Shown: positions 52,490-61,726, counted from the first letter of the stretch. The stretch is DNA of 64,000 bases from Methanolinea sp. (GCA_016699325.1 CP064971.1:1116001-1180000); one strand, 5' to 3'. Numbers and translations are program-made. The notes: a model not told the origin generated them from the letters alone.

Positions 52490-53168
52490 ACAGTTCGTTT
52501 CCTTCTTCCGGATGGTTCAGAAACGCGAGATGATCGGTTCCCACCAGCTCGTAGAGCCCCCTGTCCGGGAGGGGCAGGCGGGACTGCAGGTTCGAAGCAT
52601 TGATGCTGCGAAGCCCCGGAACTCCCTGGTATGCGGGATTCCGGACCAGGTTTCCCCCGGAAAGCTCGTAGTAGGCGCCACCCCTCCTCCTCTCGTATTC
52701 GCCGTATTCACTGGAAAACGCCGATGAAACGAGATTTGCCATGACCAGGTCCGACTGCCCGGCATTGATGGTCACATGACCGTATCCGGGGGAAATAACT
52801 ACAATGTCCCCGGGACTGGCATGGACCATGACGATGTCGGAAAGATCCTTCTTCTGGAGGAGGTAATGGGCACTGCCCTCAAGCACTTCGTAGATCTCCG
52901 GGTACCCTAGACCGGACGGAGCGGCAGGGTGGTAATGACCTTTGGTCTTGGCCAGTTCGCCACACAGGTCCCGGGGCGATATCACCGTGATATCGTAGCG
53001 GATACGGTGTTTTTCCATCCACCTGCGGTCCTGCCCGGTAAGGGCAAGGTCGCGGTACATGAAATAGAGCGGTCCCGTCTCCCTGCAGGTCGGATCGGCC
53101 AGGACCGGCACCATGTCTTCGATGGTCCTGATATCAGGAGGAGGGATGGGTCCTTTCCAGCACTTCAT
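52467..53168 (-). CDS. Cupin-type glucose-6-phosphate isomerase
   Basis: The protein is 233 aa, an archaeal cPGI (unrelated to the classical PGI fold). The cupin signature TKGHYHPAAPSGLGYPEIYE gives the two His and Glu metal ligands, and VVISPGYGHVTINAGQSDL the last His. It interconverts glucose-6-phosphate and fructose-6-phosphate. Its first base coincides with the end of the upstream surface-protein gene. Confidence 0.93.
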   Translation of the reverse strand: MKCWKGPIPPPDIRTIEDMVPVLADPTCRETGPLYFMYRDLALTGQDRRWMEKHRIRYDITVISPRDLCGELAKTKGHYHPAAPSGLGYPEIYEVLEGSAHYLLQKKDLSDIVMVHASPGDIVVISPGYGHVTINAGQSDLVMANLVSSAFSSEYGEYERRRGGAYYELSGGNLVRNPAYQGVPGLRSINASNLQSRLPLPDRGLYELVGTDHLAFLNHPEEGNELFSLFQEA

Positions 53169-54442
53169 CAGCTCTTTCTGTTTCTTGCCATGAAATAATA
53201 AACAGCTCCGATTCCAGCAAGAACCAGCACCAGGACGATAACCAGCGGGAGCAGGGCCGGTGCCGGTCTGACGACAACGGTGACTTTCATCGAATCGGAT
53301 ATCTGGCTGTTATGGAGGGCGTCGCGGTACCGGATCTCCGAGTCAAGCCCGTATTCCTTCGGGGTCGCTGAACTGCTCACGGCTACTTCATAGCGGGCAA
53401 CAGCTCTCTCACCGGGGGCGATATCCCCGAGGTATGCGGTGTCGTCATTGCTGGTGAAGGGATCAACCGCACTGATGCGGGCCTGGGCGCCATATGCGGT
53501 CGCTTCCCCGACATTCTGGTATTCAACCTCGATAACCGCCTTATCCCCGCTCTGCACCGCCCCGGGATTCCGGGTAACGGCAAATTCGATCTTCCCCCTG
53601 ACAGGTACTCCGATGGTCACCCTGTCAGAAGAAACGGTATCACCGGCATCATCCTCGTACACCAGGAACACATCGAGGGGGTAGCTCTGTGCTCCTGCTT
53701 CCCGGGACACCGATACCTTGAACCGTGTATCGACCGTGCCGTTGACCGGAAAATCACCGATGAAAACGCTGCTGTCCGTGGGGATGACCGGACTGTTGCC
53801 ATTCCGGGTGATCTTGAGGATGGCTGAACCTGCATCTCCATGCCCGGTGTTCCGGACCCGGAGGATGAGGTATCCTTCATTGCCGGCATTCAGGTCATTG
53901 GCAGTGATGTCCTCGATTTCGAGGAATGCTCTGGGGCTGATGGTCAACGGCAGCCCGATGGTCTCGGTGACTTCCTTGTAGGTATAGACTATGCTGTCCT
54001 GGCCATGTTGCTCTGCTTCGCGAAGATATGTGTATTCCAGGGTGAGCGGGAGAATATATATCCCAGCCCGTGCGGTGGAGTCCACCTTGGCCGGGAACAG
54101 GACCGGGACATGGGTGCCTCCCCGGATATCACCGATCATCTGGGGGCCGGACTTGATGGTGATGGGGGAATTTCCGCTTTCAAGTCGTACCCGGACCATT
54201 TTTGCCGTATTGGGAAGGTCGTCACGGTCGACGATGCCGGACTGGACGAACTTGATATCGATGAGACCGTTATTCTCGATGTTCACCCGGATCGTAGCAT
54301 CGTCTCCGGGAGTCACTTCGTTGCTCCCGGCAATCGAGGCCGTCATTTTGGGACCACCGGACATATATTTTGTCCCCGCCTCTGCCGGAAACATAATAAA
54401 CCCGATTAAAATAACCAGAATCCCCAAATAAGCAAATTTCAT
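53168..54442 (-). CDS. COG1361-type surface protein with C-terminal membrane anchor
   Basis: The protein is 424 aa. A signal peptide (YLGILVILIGFIMFPAEA) is followed by three CARDB-like beta-sandwich repeats with motifs GDDATIRVNIENNGLIDIKF, NAGNEGYLILRVRNTGHGDA and SGDKAVIEVEYQNVGEATAY. Near the C-terminus, LLPLVIVLVLVLAGIGAVYYF forms a single transmembrane helix before RNRKS. It is probably displayed on the outside of the membrane (S-layer-related group). AGGGGAAA precedes the ATG. It is divergent from the TrmB regulator, which could control it. Confidence 0.88.
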   Translation of the reverse strand: MKFAYLGILVILIGFIMFPAEAGTKYMSGGPKMTASIAGSNEVTPGDDATIRVNIENNGLIDIKFVQSGIVDRDDLPNTAKMVRVRLESGNSPITIKSGPQMIGDIRGGTHVPVLFPAKVDSTARAGIYILPLTLEYTYLREAEQHGQDSIVYTYKEVTETIGLPLTISPRAFLEIEDITANDLNAGNEGYLILRVRNTGHGDAGSAILKITRNGNSPVIPTDSSVFIGDFPVNGTVDTRFKVSVSREAGAQSYPLDVFLVYEDDAGDTVSSDRVTIGVPVRGKIEFAVTRNPGAVQSGDKAVIEVEYQNVGEATAYGAQARISAVDPFTSNDDTAYLGDIAPGERAVARYEVAVSSSATPKEYGLDSEIRYRDALHNSQISDSMKVTVVVRPAPALLPLVIVLVLVLAGIGAVYYFMARNRKS

Positions 54443-54498
54443 GGTATTTCCCCTTGTTGTTTTTGCGATAACAACATTTAAGAATCAACCCTATATAT

Positions 54499-55272
54499 AT
54501 GTATTCGATGGTGGAACCCGCAACACCCGGAGCCTCGATTGTAGAATCGCTGAAGACCCTCGGTTTGACCAAGTACGAGGCGCTCGTGTATGTCGCATTA
54601 CTCCAGGCCCCGGGTGCAACAGCCACCGAACTTCATGAGCTGTCGGGTGTGCCCCGCGCATCGGTCTACCCGGTTCTCGAACGCCTCTCACAGAAAAGCC
54701 TGGTCTCGATTTCTCAGTCCACCCCAAAACGGTTCAACCCTGTCAAACCCGATGATGCCGTCAACTCCCTGCTGCGGCTGATCGAGTCCGATGCCACGAG
54801 GGCCAGGACCGAGCTCTCGCGGGTATTCCTCAAGGCGGCGCGACCTGCCCGTGGCGACCAGGAGCTCATCTGGAGCATTCACGGGGATGAACAGATCCGT
54901 TCCCGCCTCCTCGAACTTCTCCGGGGTGCACAGGAACGCGTTCAGATCCTCTTCTACTGGGACCACCTGAAACAGGAACTGGTCACGACCCTGCTGTCAT
55001 TGCATGAAGGCATCCAGGTCGATATCATCACCGACCGGTTTACAACTCCGGTTCCTGACCGGATCCACGTAACGGTAATGACACCCCCTGACTCTGGGGC
55101 TGCGACCGAGAAAAGCCTGGCAGGGGGTGTGTTCATCATCGATGGAAAACAGGCTCTGGTGGTGATGGGGTCAAAAGAAGAGGGGTTCACGGCACTCTAT
55201 TCCGAGGCCTCGGGTTTCATCCGGTTTTTCACCATGTACTGGAACTTTTTCTCGAGCTGGCTCCGGATCTAG
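54499..55272 (+). CDS. TrmB-family transcriptional regulator
   Basis: The protein is 257 aa. The N-terminal winged helix contains LKTLGLTKYEALVYVALLQA, GVPRASVYPVLERLSQKSLV and RFNPVKPDDAVNSLL. The C-terminal domain (IWSIHGDEQIRSRLLELLRG, ERVQILFYWDHLK) is the phospholipase-D-like part seen in TrmB-type regulators, and would sense a ligand. A TATA-like ctatatatatg almost touches the first ATG, so translation may begin at the second ATG (54508) from a leaderless transcript. Confidence 0.9.
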   Translation: MYSMVEPATPGASIVESLKTLGLTKYEALVYVALLQAPGATATELHELSGVPRASVYPVLERLSQKSLVSISQSTPKRFNPVKPDDAVNSLLRLIESDATRARTELSRVFLKAARPARGDQELIWSIHGDEQIRSRLLELLRGAQERVQILFYWDHLKQELVTTLLSLHEGIQVDIITDRFTTPVPDRIHVTVMTPPDSGAATEKSLAGGVFIIDGKQALVVMGSKEEGFTALYSEASGFIRFFTMYWNFFSSWLRI

Positions 55273-55670
55273 AGATCCCAGCTGGGTGAACCGGTTCGGG
55301 ATGCGTTCTTTCGATCTCCATGACCCCTCCCCGATAGGATTGGGAGAGCGCTCCCTGCTCATCAGGAGCCCATCGAGCCTTGAACTGCGGACAGCGACGA
55401 TTCCTGTCCATCCGGGCAATATCCGGAAATCTCCGTTGTTTTCCCCTGCTCCAGAGCGCTGATAAGGCTGCCCACACGTATGCGCCTGTCTTGAAAGCAT
55501 CCCCGCAAACGGCCAATCACATCCCCGAACTCACGGAGGGGGATGGGCAGGAAGTTATGCGCCACCATATCCCGGCCATCCCGCGGGTCGAAGGTAACCT
55601 CCATAGCGTGTTCCAGGATCTTCTGATTGACAAATTTAAGGGGAAGGCTCATCATTCAACCACCGTTCAT
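55273..55670. other. Ambiguous stretch with overlapping frames on both strands
   Basis: The plus frame of the next gene is open back to 55380, but its composition there (MNCGQRRFLSIRAISGNLRC) is not convincing. On the minus strand a 97-codon frame (55362-55655: LKFVNQKILEHAMEVTFDP, RLRGCFQDRRIRVGSLISAL) looks more protein-like and could be a small unrecognised gene. Confidence 0.4.
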
Positions 55671-56666
55671 CGCAATAGAAAAATTGTTCTATATGCTGAA
55701 GGAAATGTATGGTTGATGGAAGGAAAGTTGCGGGAAAATGCAGGAAATGCGGTAAAGGCCATTCTGGAAACCGCAAGGTTTGAGGTGCAGGATGTTGAAG
55801 CTCCCCTCGATTTCTCGGCGATGCGTGAGGGGGAAACCCTCCTCGTCCTCTGCTCCAACAATCCTTCGGAAATCGAGGAATTCGACAGGACAAAGTACTG
55901 CCTGAAAATTGAGAATGAGGAGCTTGACTGCAAGAAGCTCCTCTTCACCCTCAATGACAGCGCCAGGGCCGATCACTGTATCCGCTGGGGATCGACTGAA
56001 TTTATCCGGTATGCCGGAGAGGCTGCCCTTGCACGGGTCCTGGAGCGAACCCTCCTGCTCTCGTTTGCGGGAGTCCCGGAGGCCTCCGAAGCGTCCGGTG
56101 CACGGGAACCCTCCCTGGAGGTCTCATCCGGCATTACACTCCCGCACCTCCCGATCAAGGTCAACAAGCAGTCCGCGCAGCAGATCGCCGGCATCCAGGG
56201 AAGCATATCCCTGCGCTTTCTGCCATACTGGTTCTTCACCTACCAGAGTTCCGGGGAAAAGGTCTACCAGGATCACCGCATCCCCTTTGATTCCGAGGGT
56301 TCCGGTGCCATCAATGCTATCAACGGGATGCGGGTGCCTTCAGAAGGCATGAACTTCACCGAATCAGAAATCCCTGCCGGATCCGAAGTCGTGAAACCAC
56401 GGATCTCCAGAGAAGACGCTGCCGAGCAGATAACCCAGGGGCTTATCGAGAAACTTACTCAAAAGGTCCGGATAAAGCAGGTAAAAGGGGATGCCATCTT
56501 CTACGAAGATAAGGTCATCAAGCCTGACCGGAAGAACCTCGGGATCGAAATCCAGCAGATGTACATCCCGGTCTGGCAGATCAAAGGCAAGAAGATCCTG
56601 GAAATAAATGCCTTTTCAGGCGAGATTCTCTCCGAGCCGATGGATGAGGGAGTAGAGATCCTCTGA
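55380..56666 (+). CDS. Protein of unknown function paired with a disulfide-reductase-like flavoprotein
   Basis: The frame is open for 428 aa, but the true start is probably between 55670 and 55715 (for example before VLYAEGNVWLMEGKLRENAG), because the first ~100 codons lack conserved character. The remaining part shows two mixed alpha/beta sections: ENAGNAVKAILETARFEVQD through TLLVLCSNNPSEIEEFDRTK, and FLPYWFFTYQSSGEKVYQDH, with a C-terminal VWQIKGKKILEINAFSGEIL. I do not recognise the family. Its stop overlaps the start of the 56666 flavoprotein (TGATG), so the two products probably work together. Confidence 0.65.
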   Translation: MNCGQRRFLSIRAISGNLRCFPLLQSADKAAHTYAPVLKASPQTANHIPELTEGDGQEVMRHHIPAIPRVEGNLHSVFQDLLIDKFKGKAHHSTTVHRNRKIVLYAEGNVWLMEGKLRENAGNAVKAILETARFEVQDVEAPLDFSAMREGETLLVLCSNNPSEIEEFDRTKYCLKIENEELDCKKLLFTLNDSARADHCIRWGSTEFIRYAGEAALARVLERTLLLSFAGVPEASEASGAREPSLEVSSGITLPHLPIKVNKQSAQQIAGIQGSISLRFLPYWFFTYQSSGEKVYQDHRIPFDSEGSGAINAINGMRVPSEGMNFTESEIPAGSEVVKPRISREDAAEQITQGLIEKLTQKVRIKQVKGDAIFYEDKVIKPDRKNLGIEIQQMYIPVWQIKGKKILEINAFSGEILSEPMDEGVEIL

Positions 56667-58015
56667 TGCGAACGGCTGGAGTGACCGGGATTCTCGGAGG
56701 GGGACCGGCCGGTAGGACGGCAGCGCTCCGTCTTGCCCAGAGCGGACAGGAGGTTACCCTGGTAGAGAAAGGAGCTATCGGCGGCCAGTGTCTCCATTAC
56801 GGCTGCATGATGGTCTGTGCGCTGAACGAGGCAGCGCGTGTACATGCTGCGGCCAGGAACCTTCACTCCCTCGGAATTCTCTCATCGGTGCCGGACATCC
56901 AGTTCCCCCGTCTTCTTGCCGAGATGAAGAGGGTCCAGGAGAAGATTGCCGGTATCCTCGATGCCGAGACACGGGAAGCCGGAGTCTCGATCGTCTACGG
57001 AAAGGAGGGGCGGTTCGAAAACGGCACGATGTATATCGACTGCGATGTAATCGCAACCGATGCCGTCATCATCGCCACTGGTTCAGAACCAAACATTCCC
57101 CGGGTCCCCGGGATCGATTTCGAAGGTGTCATAACCCCCCATTCCATCCCCGATATGGCCGCCCTTCCCCGGAGCCTGGTGATTATCGGCGGGGGGGTGA
57201 TGGCCGCCGAACTTGCTTTTATCTTCCAGGAGTTCGGAGTTGAGGTTCATCTGGTCAGCCGCAGCAGGTTTCTCAAGATGTTTCACCCGAAACTGGTTCA
57301 TCTCGCCCGAAACGAACTTTCCGGGACGAAAATACTGGAAAATACTGTCCTGAAGGGGATCAGAGGAAATACCCGGGTTGCGGGAGTCGTGCTCGAAGGA
57401 GAGGACGGTGTCACGGAACTGTCCTGTGACGCCGTGCTGATTGCAGCAGGCTTAAACGCCCGGTCCGATATGATTGTCGGCATCGACAAGAGACCGAATG
57501 GCGAGATCATCGTCGACAGGAAGATGCGTACCAGCATGCCCGGCGTGTATGCCTGTGGTGATGTCACCGGCTCTCCCCGCCTCACCCCTGTCGCCCGGGC
57601 TGAAGGGATCGTGGCTGCCGAAAATATCCTCGGACGGGAGCGGGAGATGGATTATTCGGCGATACCCCGGTCCATGAACCTCTTCCAGGAATACGCGTTC
57701 GTGGACGGCGAGACATCCTCTGCCGTATCGGCCATGACACCAGGACCAGCCGGACCGGGAACGTTCTGGTCGGTCCCCTCAGGCCGGACCGGGTTTGCGC
57801 GGGTATCCGCTGACCCCGGGACCGGGAAGGTGTGCGGGGTCCAGACCGTTGCACCGGCAGCAGGCATCATTGCCGCATACAGCGCGTTCTTGATACGACA
57901 GGAAACCGGTATCGCCTCATTTGAAGACTTCATGGAGGTCCATCCAATGGCCGACGGCGTCTACCCCCTCATGAAATACCTTGCCGGCAAATTCCGGAAC
58001 GGGAATATCCCCTGA
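56666..58015 (+). CDS. Dihydrolipoamide-dehydrogenase-like FAD/NAD(P) disulfide oxidoreductase
   Basis: The protein is 449 aa. The FAD Rossmann motif ILGGGPAGRTAALRLAQSGQ is followed by the redox disulfide IGGQCLHYGCMMVCAL (Cys pair spaced CxxxxC, about residues 42-47), VIATGSEPNIPRVPG, the NAD-binding VIIGGGVMAAELAFIFQEFG and the flavin-binding GVYACGDVTGSPRLTPVARA. The C-terminal dimerisation domain is ~110 aa with VHPMADGVYPLM containing a His near the usual catalytic place. The residues after the second Cys (MMVCALNE rather than xPTK/SK) are unusual. Its substrate is unknown; no lipoyl enzyme genes adjoin. Confidence 0.85.
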   Translation: MRTAGVTGILGGGPAGRTAALRLAQSGQEVTLVEKGAIGGQCLHYGCMMVCALNEAARVHAAARNLHSLGILSSVPDIQFPRLLAEMKRVQEKIAGILDAETREAGVSIVYGKEGRFENGTMYIDCDVIATDAVIIATGSEPNIPRVPGIDFEGVITPHSIPDMAALPRSLVIIGGGVMAAELAFIFQEFGVEVHLVSRSRFLKMFHPKLVHLARNELSGTKILENTVLKGIRGNTRVAGVVLEGEDGVTELSCDAVLIAAGLNARSDMIVGIDKRPNGEIIVDRKMRTSMPGVYACGDVTGSPRLTPVARAEGIVAAENILGREREMDYSAIPRSMNLFQEYAFVDGETSSAVSAMTPGPAGPGTFWSVPSGRTGFARVSADPGTGKVCGVQTVAPAAGIIAAYSAFLIRQETGIASFEDFMEVHPMADGVYPLMKYLAGKFRNGNIP

Positions 58016-58019
58016 CTCA

Positions 58020-58464
58020 GGTTTAACCTGTATCTCCTGTTCCCATGCCCGGATCCCGGCTACGAGATCGGGGGGCTTCTCCTCAGCATAAATAACGGCC
58101 CAGATGATGACCTTCCCATAAATTTTAATCGGGGCGATCACTTCGCCTTTCCCATATATTTTGTCGCTCAGGCTGCACAATTTCCGGAAAGCAGTCGATT
58201 TCGGGGTTTTTACGCAGTACACCCACGCAAATCCTCTCCATCTGCCGGGCTACCACTGCAGCATGCGAGGTGCGGGCACCCCGAGCAACCCTTTTTTTGG
58301 GCGGCATTACCTGGGAGGTCATCCGGGGATGCCTTCTCCCTGACCAGGATGACATCATGACCGGCCGCGGCAGCCTGCCCGGCCCGTTCTCCTGAAAGGG
58401 CAATCCTGCCGGAACCGACCCGGTGAACAGGCATGCCAGCAGGTTCCCGGTTCCAGCTGGTCAT
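58020..58464 (-). pseudogene. Relic of a PEP-utilising (pyruvate phosphate dikinase-like) swivelling domain
   Basis: On the minus strand three frames join: GHDVILVREKASPDDLPGN, then RTSHAAVVARQMERICVG containing the TSHAAVVAR phosphohistidine motif, then CSLSDKIYGKGEVIAPIKIY. This is the central phosphocarrier domain of PPDK/PEP synthase, without the ATP-grasp or barrel domains and with at least two frameshifts. The downstream end runs into the convergent flavoprotein gene. Non-functional. Confidence 0.65.
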
Positions 58465-58675
58465 TGAAGGACCGGAAATATACCCAGAGATCCAGGCTGC
58501 CTTGGACGGTAACCGTCCTCTTCAGGATCGGAAGCTTCTTCTTCATGCACCTGTTCGCCGCCCAATCCTTTGACCGTCCGTGCCGGGACCCGAATAGCGA
58601 TATGGATGTATTTATTACCTCATCCGATCTTCAATTTTGTGTTGCACCGAGCAACAAAATATATGGGGAACTGTT

Positions 58676-59032
58676 ATGAAAAAAATGAGGCCGTATAGAT
58701 GTGAAGCGTGTGGATACATTTACGATCCCATACGGGGGGAACCAAAGAACGGTATCCCACCGGGAACAGCGTTTGAAGATCTCCCGAAGGACTACACCTG
58801 CCCTGTGTGCGGGAAGGCAAGGATAGGGAAGACTGCATTCACTGCGATGGAAGCCCCAACGGGACGGTATCGCTGCATCGCATGCGGATACATGTACGAT
58901 CCTGAGCGGGGTGAGCCGAAGAACGGGATCAAGCCGGGAACAGCGTTTGAAGATTTGCCGGACAGCTATATCTGCCCTGTCTGCGGTGTCTATGCAAAGG
59001 TTGGCAAGAGCGCTTTTGTCCCAACCGAATAA
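58676..59032 (+). CDS. Tandem (two-domain) rubredoxin
   Basis: The protein is 118 aa from ATG 58676. Domain 1 has YRCEACGYIYDPIRGEPKNG and YTCPVCGKARIGKTAF; domain 2 has YRCIACGYMYDPERGEPKNG and YICPVCGVYAKVGKSAF. Each has four Cys (CxxCG...CPxCG) to bind one iron, so the protein carries two Fe(SCys)4 centres. The internal GTAFEDLP is present in both halves, showing a gene duplication and fusion. It is a cytoplasmic electron carrier, likely in oxidative-stress defence or with flavoproteins. TGGGGAA lies before the start. Confidence 0.95.
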   Translation: MKKMRPYRCEACGYIYDPIRGEPKNGIPPGTAFEDLPKDYTCPVCGKARIGKTAFTAMEAPTGRYRCIACGYMYDPERGEPKNGIKPGTAFEDLPDSYICPVCGVYAKVGKSAFVPTE

Positions 59033-59170
59033 TCAATCAATTTTTCTTCTCACACAGCAGGACAGAGCTGGCTGTTGGTTTCTTCGAAATGGAAGGTCCG
59101 GGAACCTTATACGCGGTTTCTGACCGGCCTTGCGGACCTTTTAAAAGACATGGTGATACCCGTTTGAATA

Positions 59171-59362
59171 TCAGGTATATGCTCGTATTATACCAAACAG
59201 CGTCGCTTTACTGGAGCAGGCGGGAAGTTTAACACTCGTATAATTCGGGCATCGCCTGGGAGGACAGTTCCTGGGGTAACGAGGGCACTCAAGGCAGATG
59301 CGGGTCATCTTCTCCTTGTACTGTTCCACGGCTTTCACCGTGAGCTCGGCAATGTCCAGCAT
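59171..59362 (-). CDS. Small cysteine-rich protein, unrecognised
   Basis: A 63-aa frame from ATG 59362 (open further to 59479) with five cysteines arranged CLECPRYPRNCPPRRCPNY and a sixth near the end. The helix AELTVKAVEQYKEKMTRI precedes them. It could bind a metal. There is no good RBS, and no homology is recognised. Confidence 0.35.
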   Translation of the reverse strand: MLDIAELTVKAVEQYKEKMTRICLECPRYPRNCPPRRCPNYTSVKLPACSSKATLFGIIRAYT

Positions 59363-59479
59363 TCCACTGCTATACCATCCCCGGTGGAATATATAAAAGT
59401 TCAGGTCGAGGTGCGGGCGGTTTCTTACAACCCTGATCAGGTAACTGGTCCGTCCTTGTGCAGGAGATATCATCAGCAC

Positions 59480-59976
59480 AGGGGGTATTGGTTGATCAGT
59501 TGATGGATAGGCAATAGATGGACCATGAACGCTTAGCCTCCAGCCAAAGACGGAGGGGAAAGGGTGAATGGTATATTTAATTGGTATCCTGCTGATAAAT
59601 CCATTTATCGGTTCGATATTGCTTGGTTTTTCACGATGGTCGATCAGGGTGAGATTATTCGGATGATATAGTTACAGCATGCGGTGAAAGGTTACTCACC
59701 CCATATCCTCTCTGTCCTGCTCCTTGTGGGTGCAATCCTCTCCATCTTCGCAATACCACAAATTATTTCTGTCCGTCCCTGGCAACTTCAACGTTCGTGT
59801 AAAAAGTTACTCAGGTAAGCGATTCACCTCCCCTTTTCCCCCAATATTCACAGGAACGGGTGCCCCTGCATAAAAATCATTGCACCTTGCTCCGGGAAGC
59901 CAGAGGCTCCTGGCTCAATCGACATAAATCGGCATGATGGATTATGTCCATACCCGCCCGGTCGAAGATACAGAGA
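59480..59976. other. Intergenic region with no recognised feature
   Basis: Low coding potential on both strands. No tRNA, hairpin-plus-T-run or repeat is obvious. Confidence 0.5.
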
Positions 59977-60489
59977 TCATTGCTCCTTTCTCCCGATGAT
60001 CATCTCGCAGAACGAATCGCCGCGGCACCGGGCGCGGTTGATCGTCACCGTGAACTCTGGGTTCAGGGCCATGATAGCGTGCTGAACATAGGCCTGGCAG
60101 ACCTTGTTCACCTGCATGGGAGAGATGTCGTGTGCACTGACGTCACGGAACATGGCACATTCGGTCAGGCGGATGACCGCTTCATCAGGGAATCCCTCGA
60201 TATACTTTGTTTCGAACTCGGGCCCGAATAAGACTACCGAGATAATCCCAAGGGTCTGGACTAGATGTGCGGCATTGTCGCGTGGCATCTTGTATCGGGA
60301 GGCGATGGCGCGGATTTCCTGTCCCATTTCGGAAAACATCCGGTCACGGAATGCAGAAACATCATTGCTACCCGAATCCTCACCCAGCGTGACGACAAGG
60401 CGGGTAAGGACATGGTTTGCCATCCTCCACCGCGTAGCCTCAGGTATATCTTTCACACGGATCATAATCTCACGTAAAATATCTGCCAT
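59977..60489 (-). CDS. Putative V4R-like ligand-binding protein
   Basis: The protein is 170 aa from ATG 60489 (MADILREIMIRVKDIPEATR). A helical N-terminal half (ASRYKMPRDNAAHLVQTLGI) is followed by a C-terminal VTINRARCRGDSFCEMIIG. The CxxGdxxCxxxI ending resembles V4R/hydrocarbon-binding domains and related sensor families of archaea. The family assignment is tentative and the ligand unknown. It is transcribed alone. Confidence 0.5.
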   Translation of the reverse strand: MADILREIMIRVKDIPEATRWRMANHVLTRLVVTLGEDSGSNDVSAFRDRMFSEMGQEIRAIASRYKMPRDNAAHLVQTLGIISVVLFGPEFETKYIEGFPDEAVIRLTECAMFRDVSAHDISPMQVNKVCQAYVQHAIMALNPEFTVTINRARCRGDSFCEMIIGRKEQ

Positions 60490-60546
60490 CCACGAACGGA
60501 CTGCTGGCATCCTGAAGTATACCGGTGAATATAAAACATTTCTCAA

Positions 60547-61024
60547 ACCAACCCCCCACGTGAGAATGATATCTGCAACGCAACCCGGGCGATGCCGGAT
60601 ACAGGACTCGATTTTACCGTATCATGGCTGTTCTTTTTTTTGGTATTGATCGCAGGAATTCGAAATCGTTATCTTCCGCACTCACTTCAAAAAGCTTCGG
60701 GTCCATGGGTTTCACAAACGGCATCAATATTTTTTTTCTTGATCCTGCAACACGGGCCCATGGGTTTGTTCAGGAGTATGGTTACGCCACGGAACTCAAA
60801 GCTTGTAAGAAGTTTACAACATTTCGCGCAGTTTGCTCGCACGAATTCATTGATCGCCTGTCAGGTCGTGTCCTTGAGAAGAATAGTGGAACTGAGGCGG
60901 TTGATGCAACGGGGAACGGGGGGTATCCGGAATGTGTTGAACGGTGGAGCATAAATGAGATACGTCCGGGGGTTTGCCTGTAAAAGGAGTATGCCAGGGA
61001 ACCGGGGGCCGCGGTTCCTGCTGG
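60547..61024. other. Gap with no supported gene
   Basis: Plus-strand frames (for example 60624-60983, with ATRAHGFVQEYGYATELKAC) are open but not recognised and lack an RBS. They are possibly decayed sequence. Confidence 0.4.
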
Positions 61025-61726
61025 TTACCCTCTCCGCCCGGCCGGGCATGCCCTGACACAGAGCCCGCACCGGAGGCCCCCGAGGGTCTGGAACATATAG
61101 TCAGCACATCGATGGCGGTCGATCATTCCATCTGCTGTGAAGGCAGTTACCGGGCACGCTTCAACACACTTCATGCAATCCCTGCATCCTTCGTACAGCA
61201 GCGGGCGGAACGAGTTACCACTTTTATCGAGGGGAGCATCGGTGATGATGGCCGTCATCCTCACCCGTGGACCATATGCATCGGTTATCAGCAGGTGGTT
61301 GATCCCATATGACCCAAGGCCGGCACAGAACGCGGCATACTTGATCGAGATATCTGCCATTAGGGTCTCCCGGTCGGCATACCAGTACCCGAACTCGCTG
61401 CCTTCGGTTGGAACGATGGTGGCTGAATACCCTTTCTTTTCGATCTCCCGCGCCAGGTGAAAGGCGATCACGCGGAGCGTTGCAGTCCCGGCCATCAGGG
61501 TATTCGTATACTCTGCCCTCCCCCTAGGGAGATGATCGATGCTCCCGGAAGGGACGGCAACCCCGATGACAATCACAGAACGAGCAGACTCCATGACATC
61601 CTGAGGTTTGTTCCCGGTATAGTGCGGGTTGAGAAAGCAGTCTGAAGCGGCAACACCAAAGAGATCGGCGCCCTTTTCGAGCGCCGTTTCCTGGAGGTGA
61701 CGAGTTAACGTGTCGGGACTAGTCAT
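61025..61726 (-). CDS. QueG-like [4Fe-4S] ferredoxin-domain protein
   Basis: The protein is 233 aa from ATG 61726 (MTSPDTLTRHLQETALEKGA). The frame is open 57 codons upstream, but that part lacks family character. The central part (SARSVIVIGVAVPSG, CAGLGSYGINHLLITDAYGP) resembles epoxyqueuosine-reductase-like and related corrinoid iron-sulfur proteins. The C-terminus carries two clusters: CRDCMKCVEACPVTAF and LRCGLCVRACPAG. It is shorter than QueG and lacks its HEAT-like tail, so the reaction is uncertain. Confidence 0.8.
   Translation of the reverse strand: MTSPDTLTRHLQETALEKGADLFGVAASDCFLNPHYTGNKPQDVMESARSVIVIGVAVPSGSIDHLPRGRAEYTNTLMAGTATLRVIAFHLAREIEKKGYSATIVPTEGSEFGYWYADRETLMADISIKYAAFCAGLGSYGINHLLITDAYGPRVRMTAIITDAPLDKSGNSFRPLLYEGCRDCMKCVEACPVTAFTADGMIDRHRCADYMFQTLGGLRCGLCVRACPAGRRG

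Noticed and set aside
60624..60983. 119-codon plus-strand frame
   Set aside because: No RBS, no recognised motif and overlapping alternative frames; not enough support.
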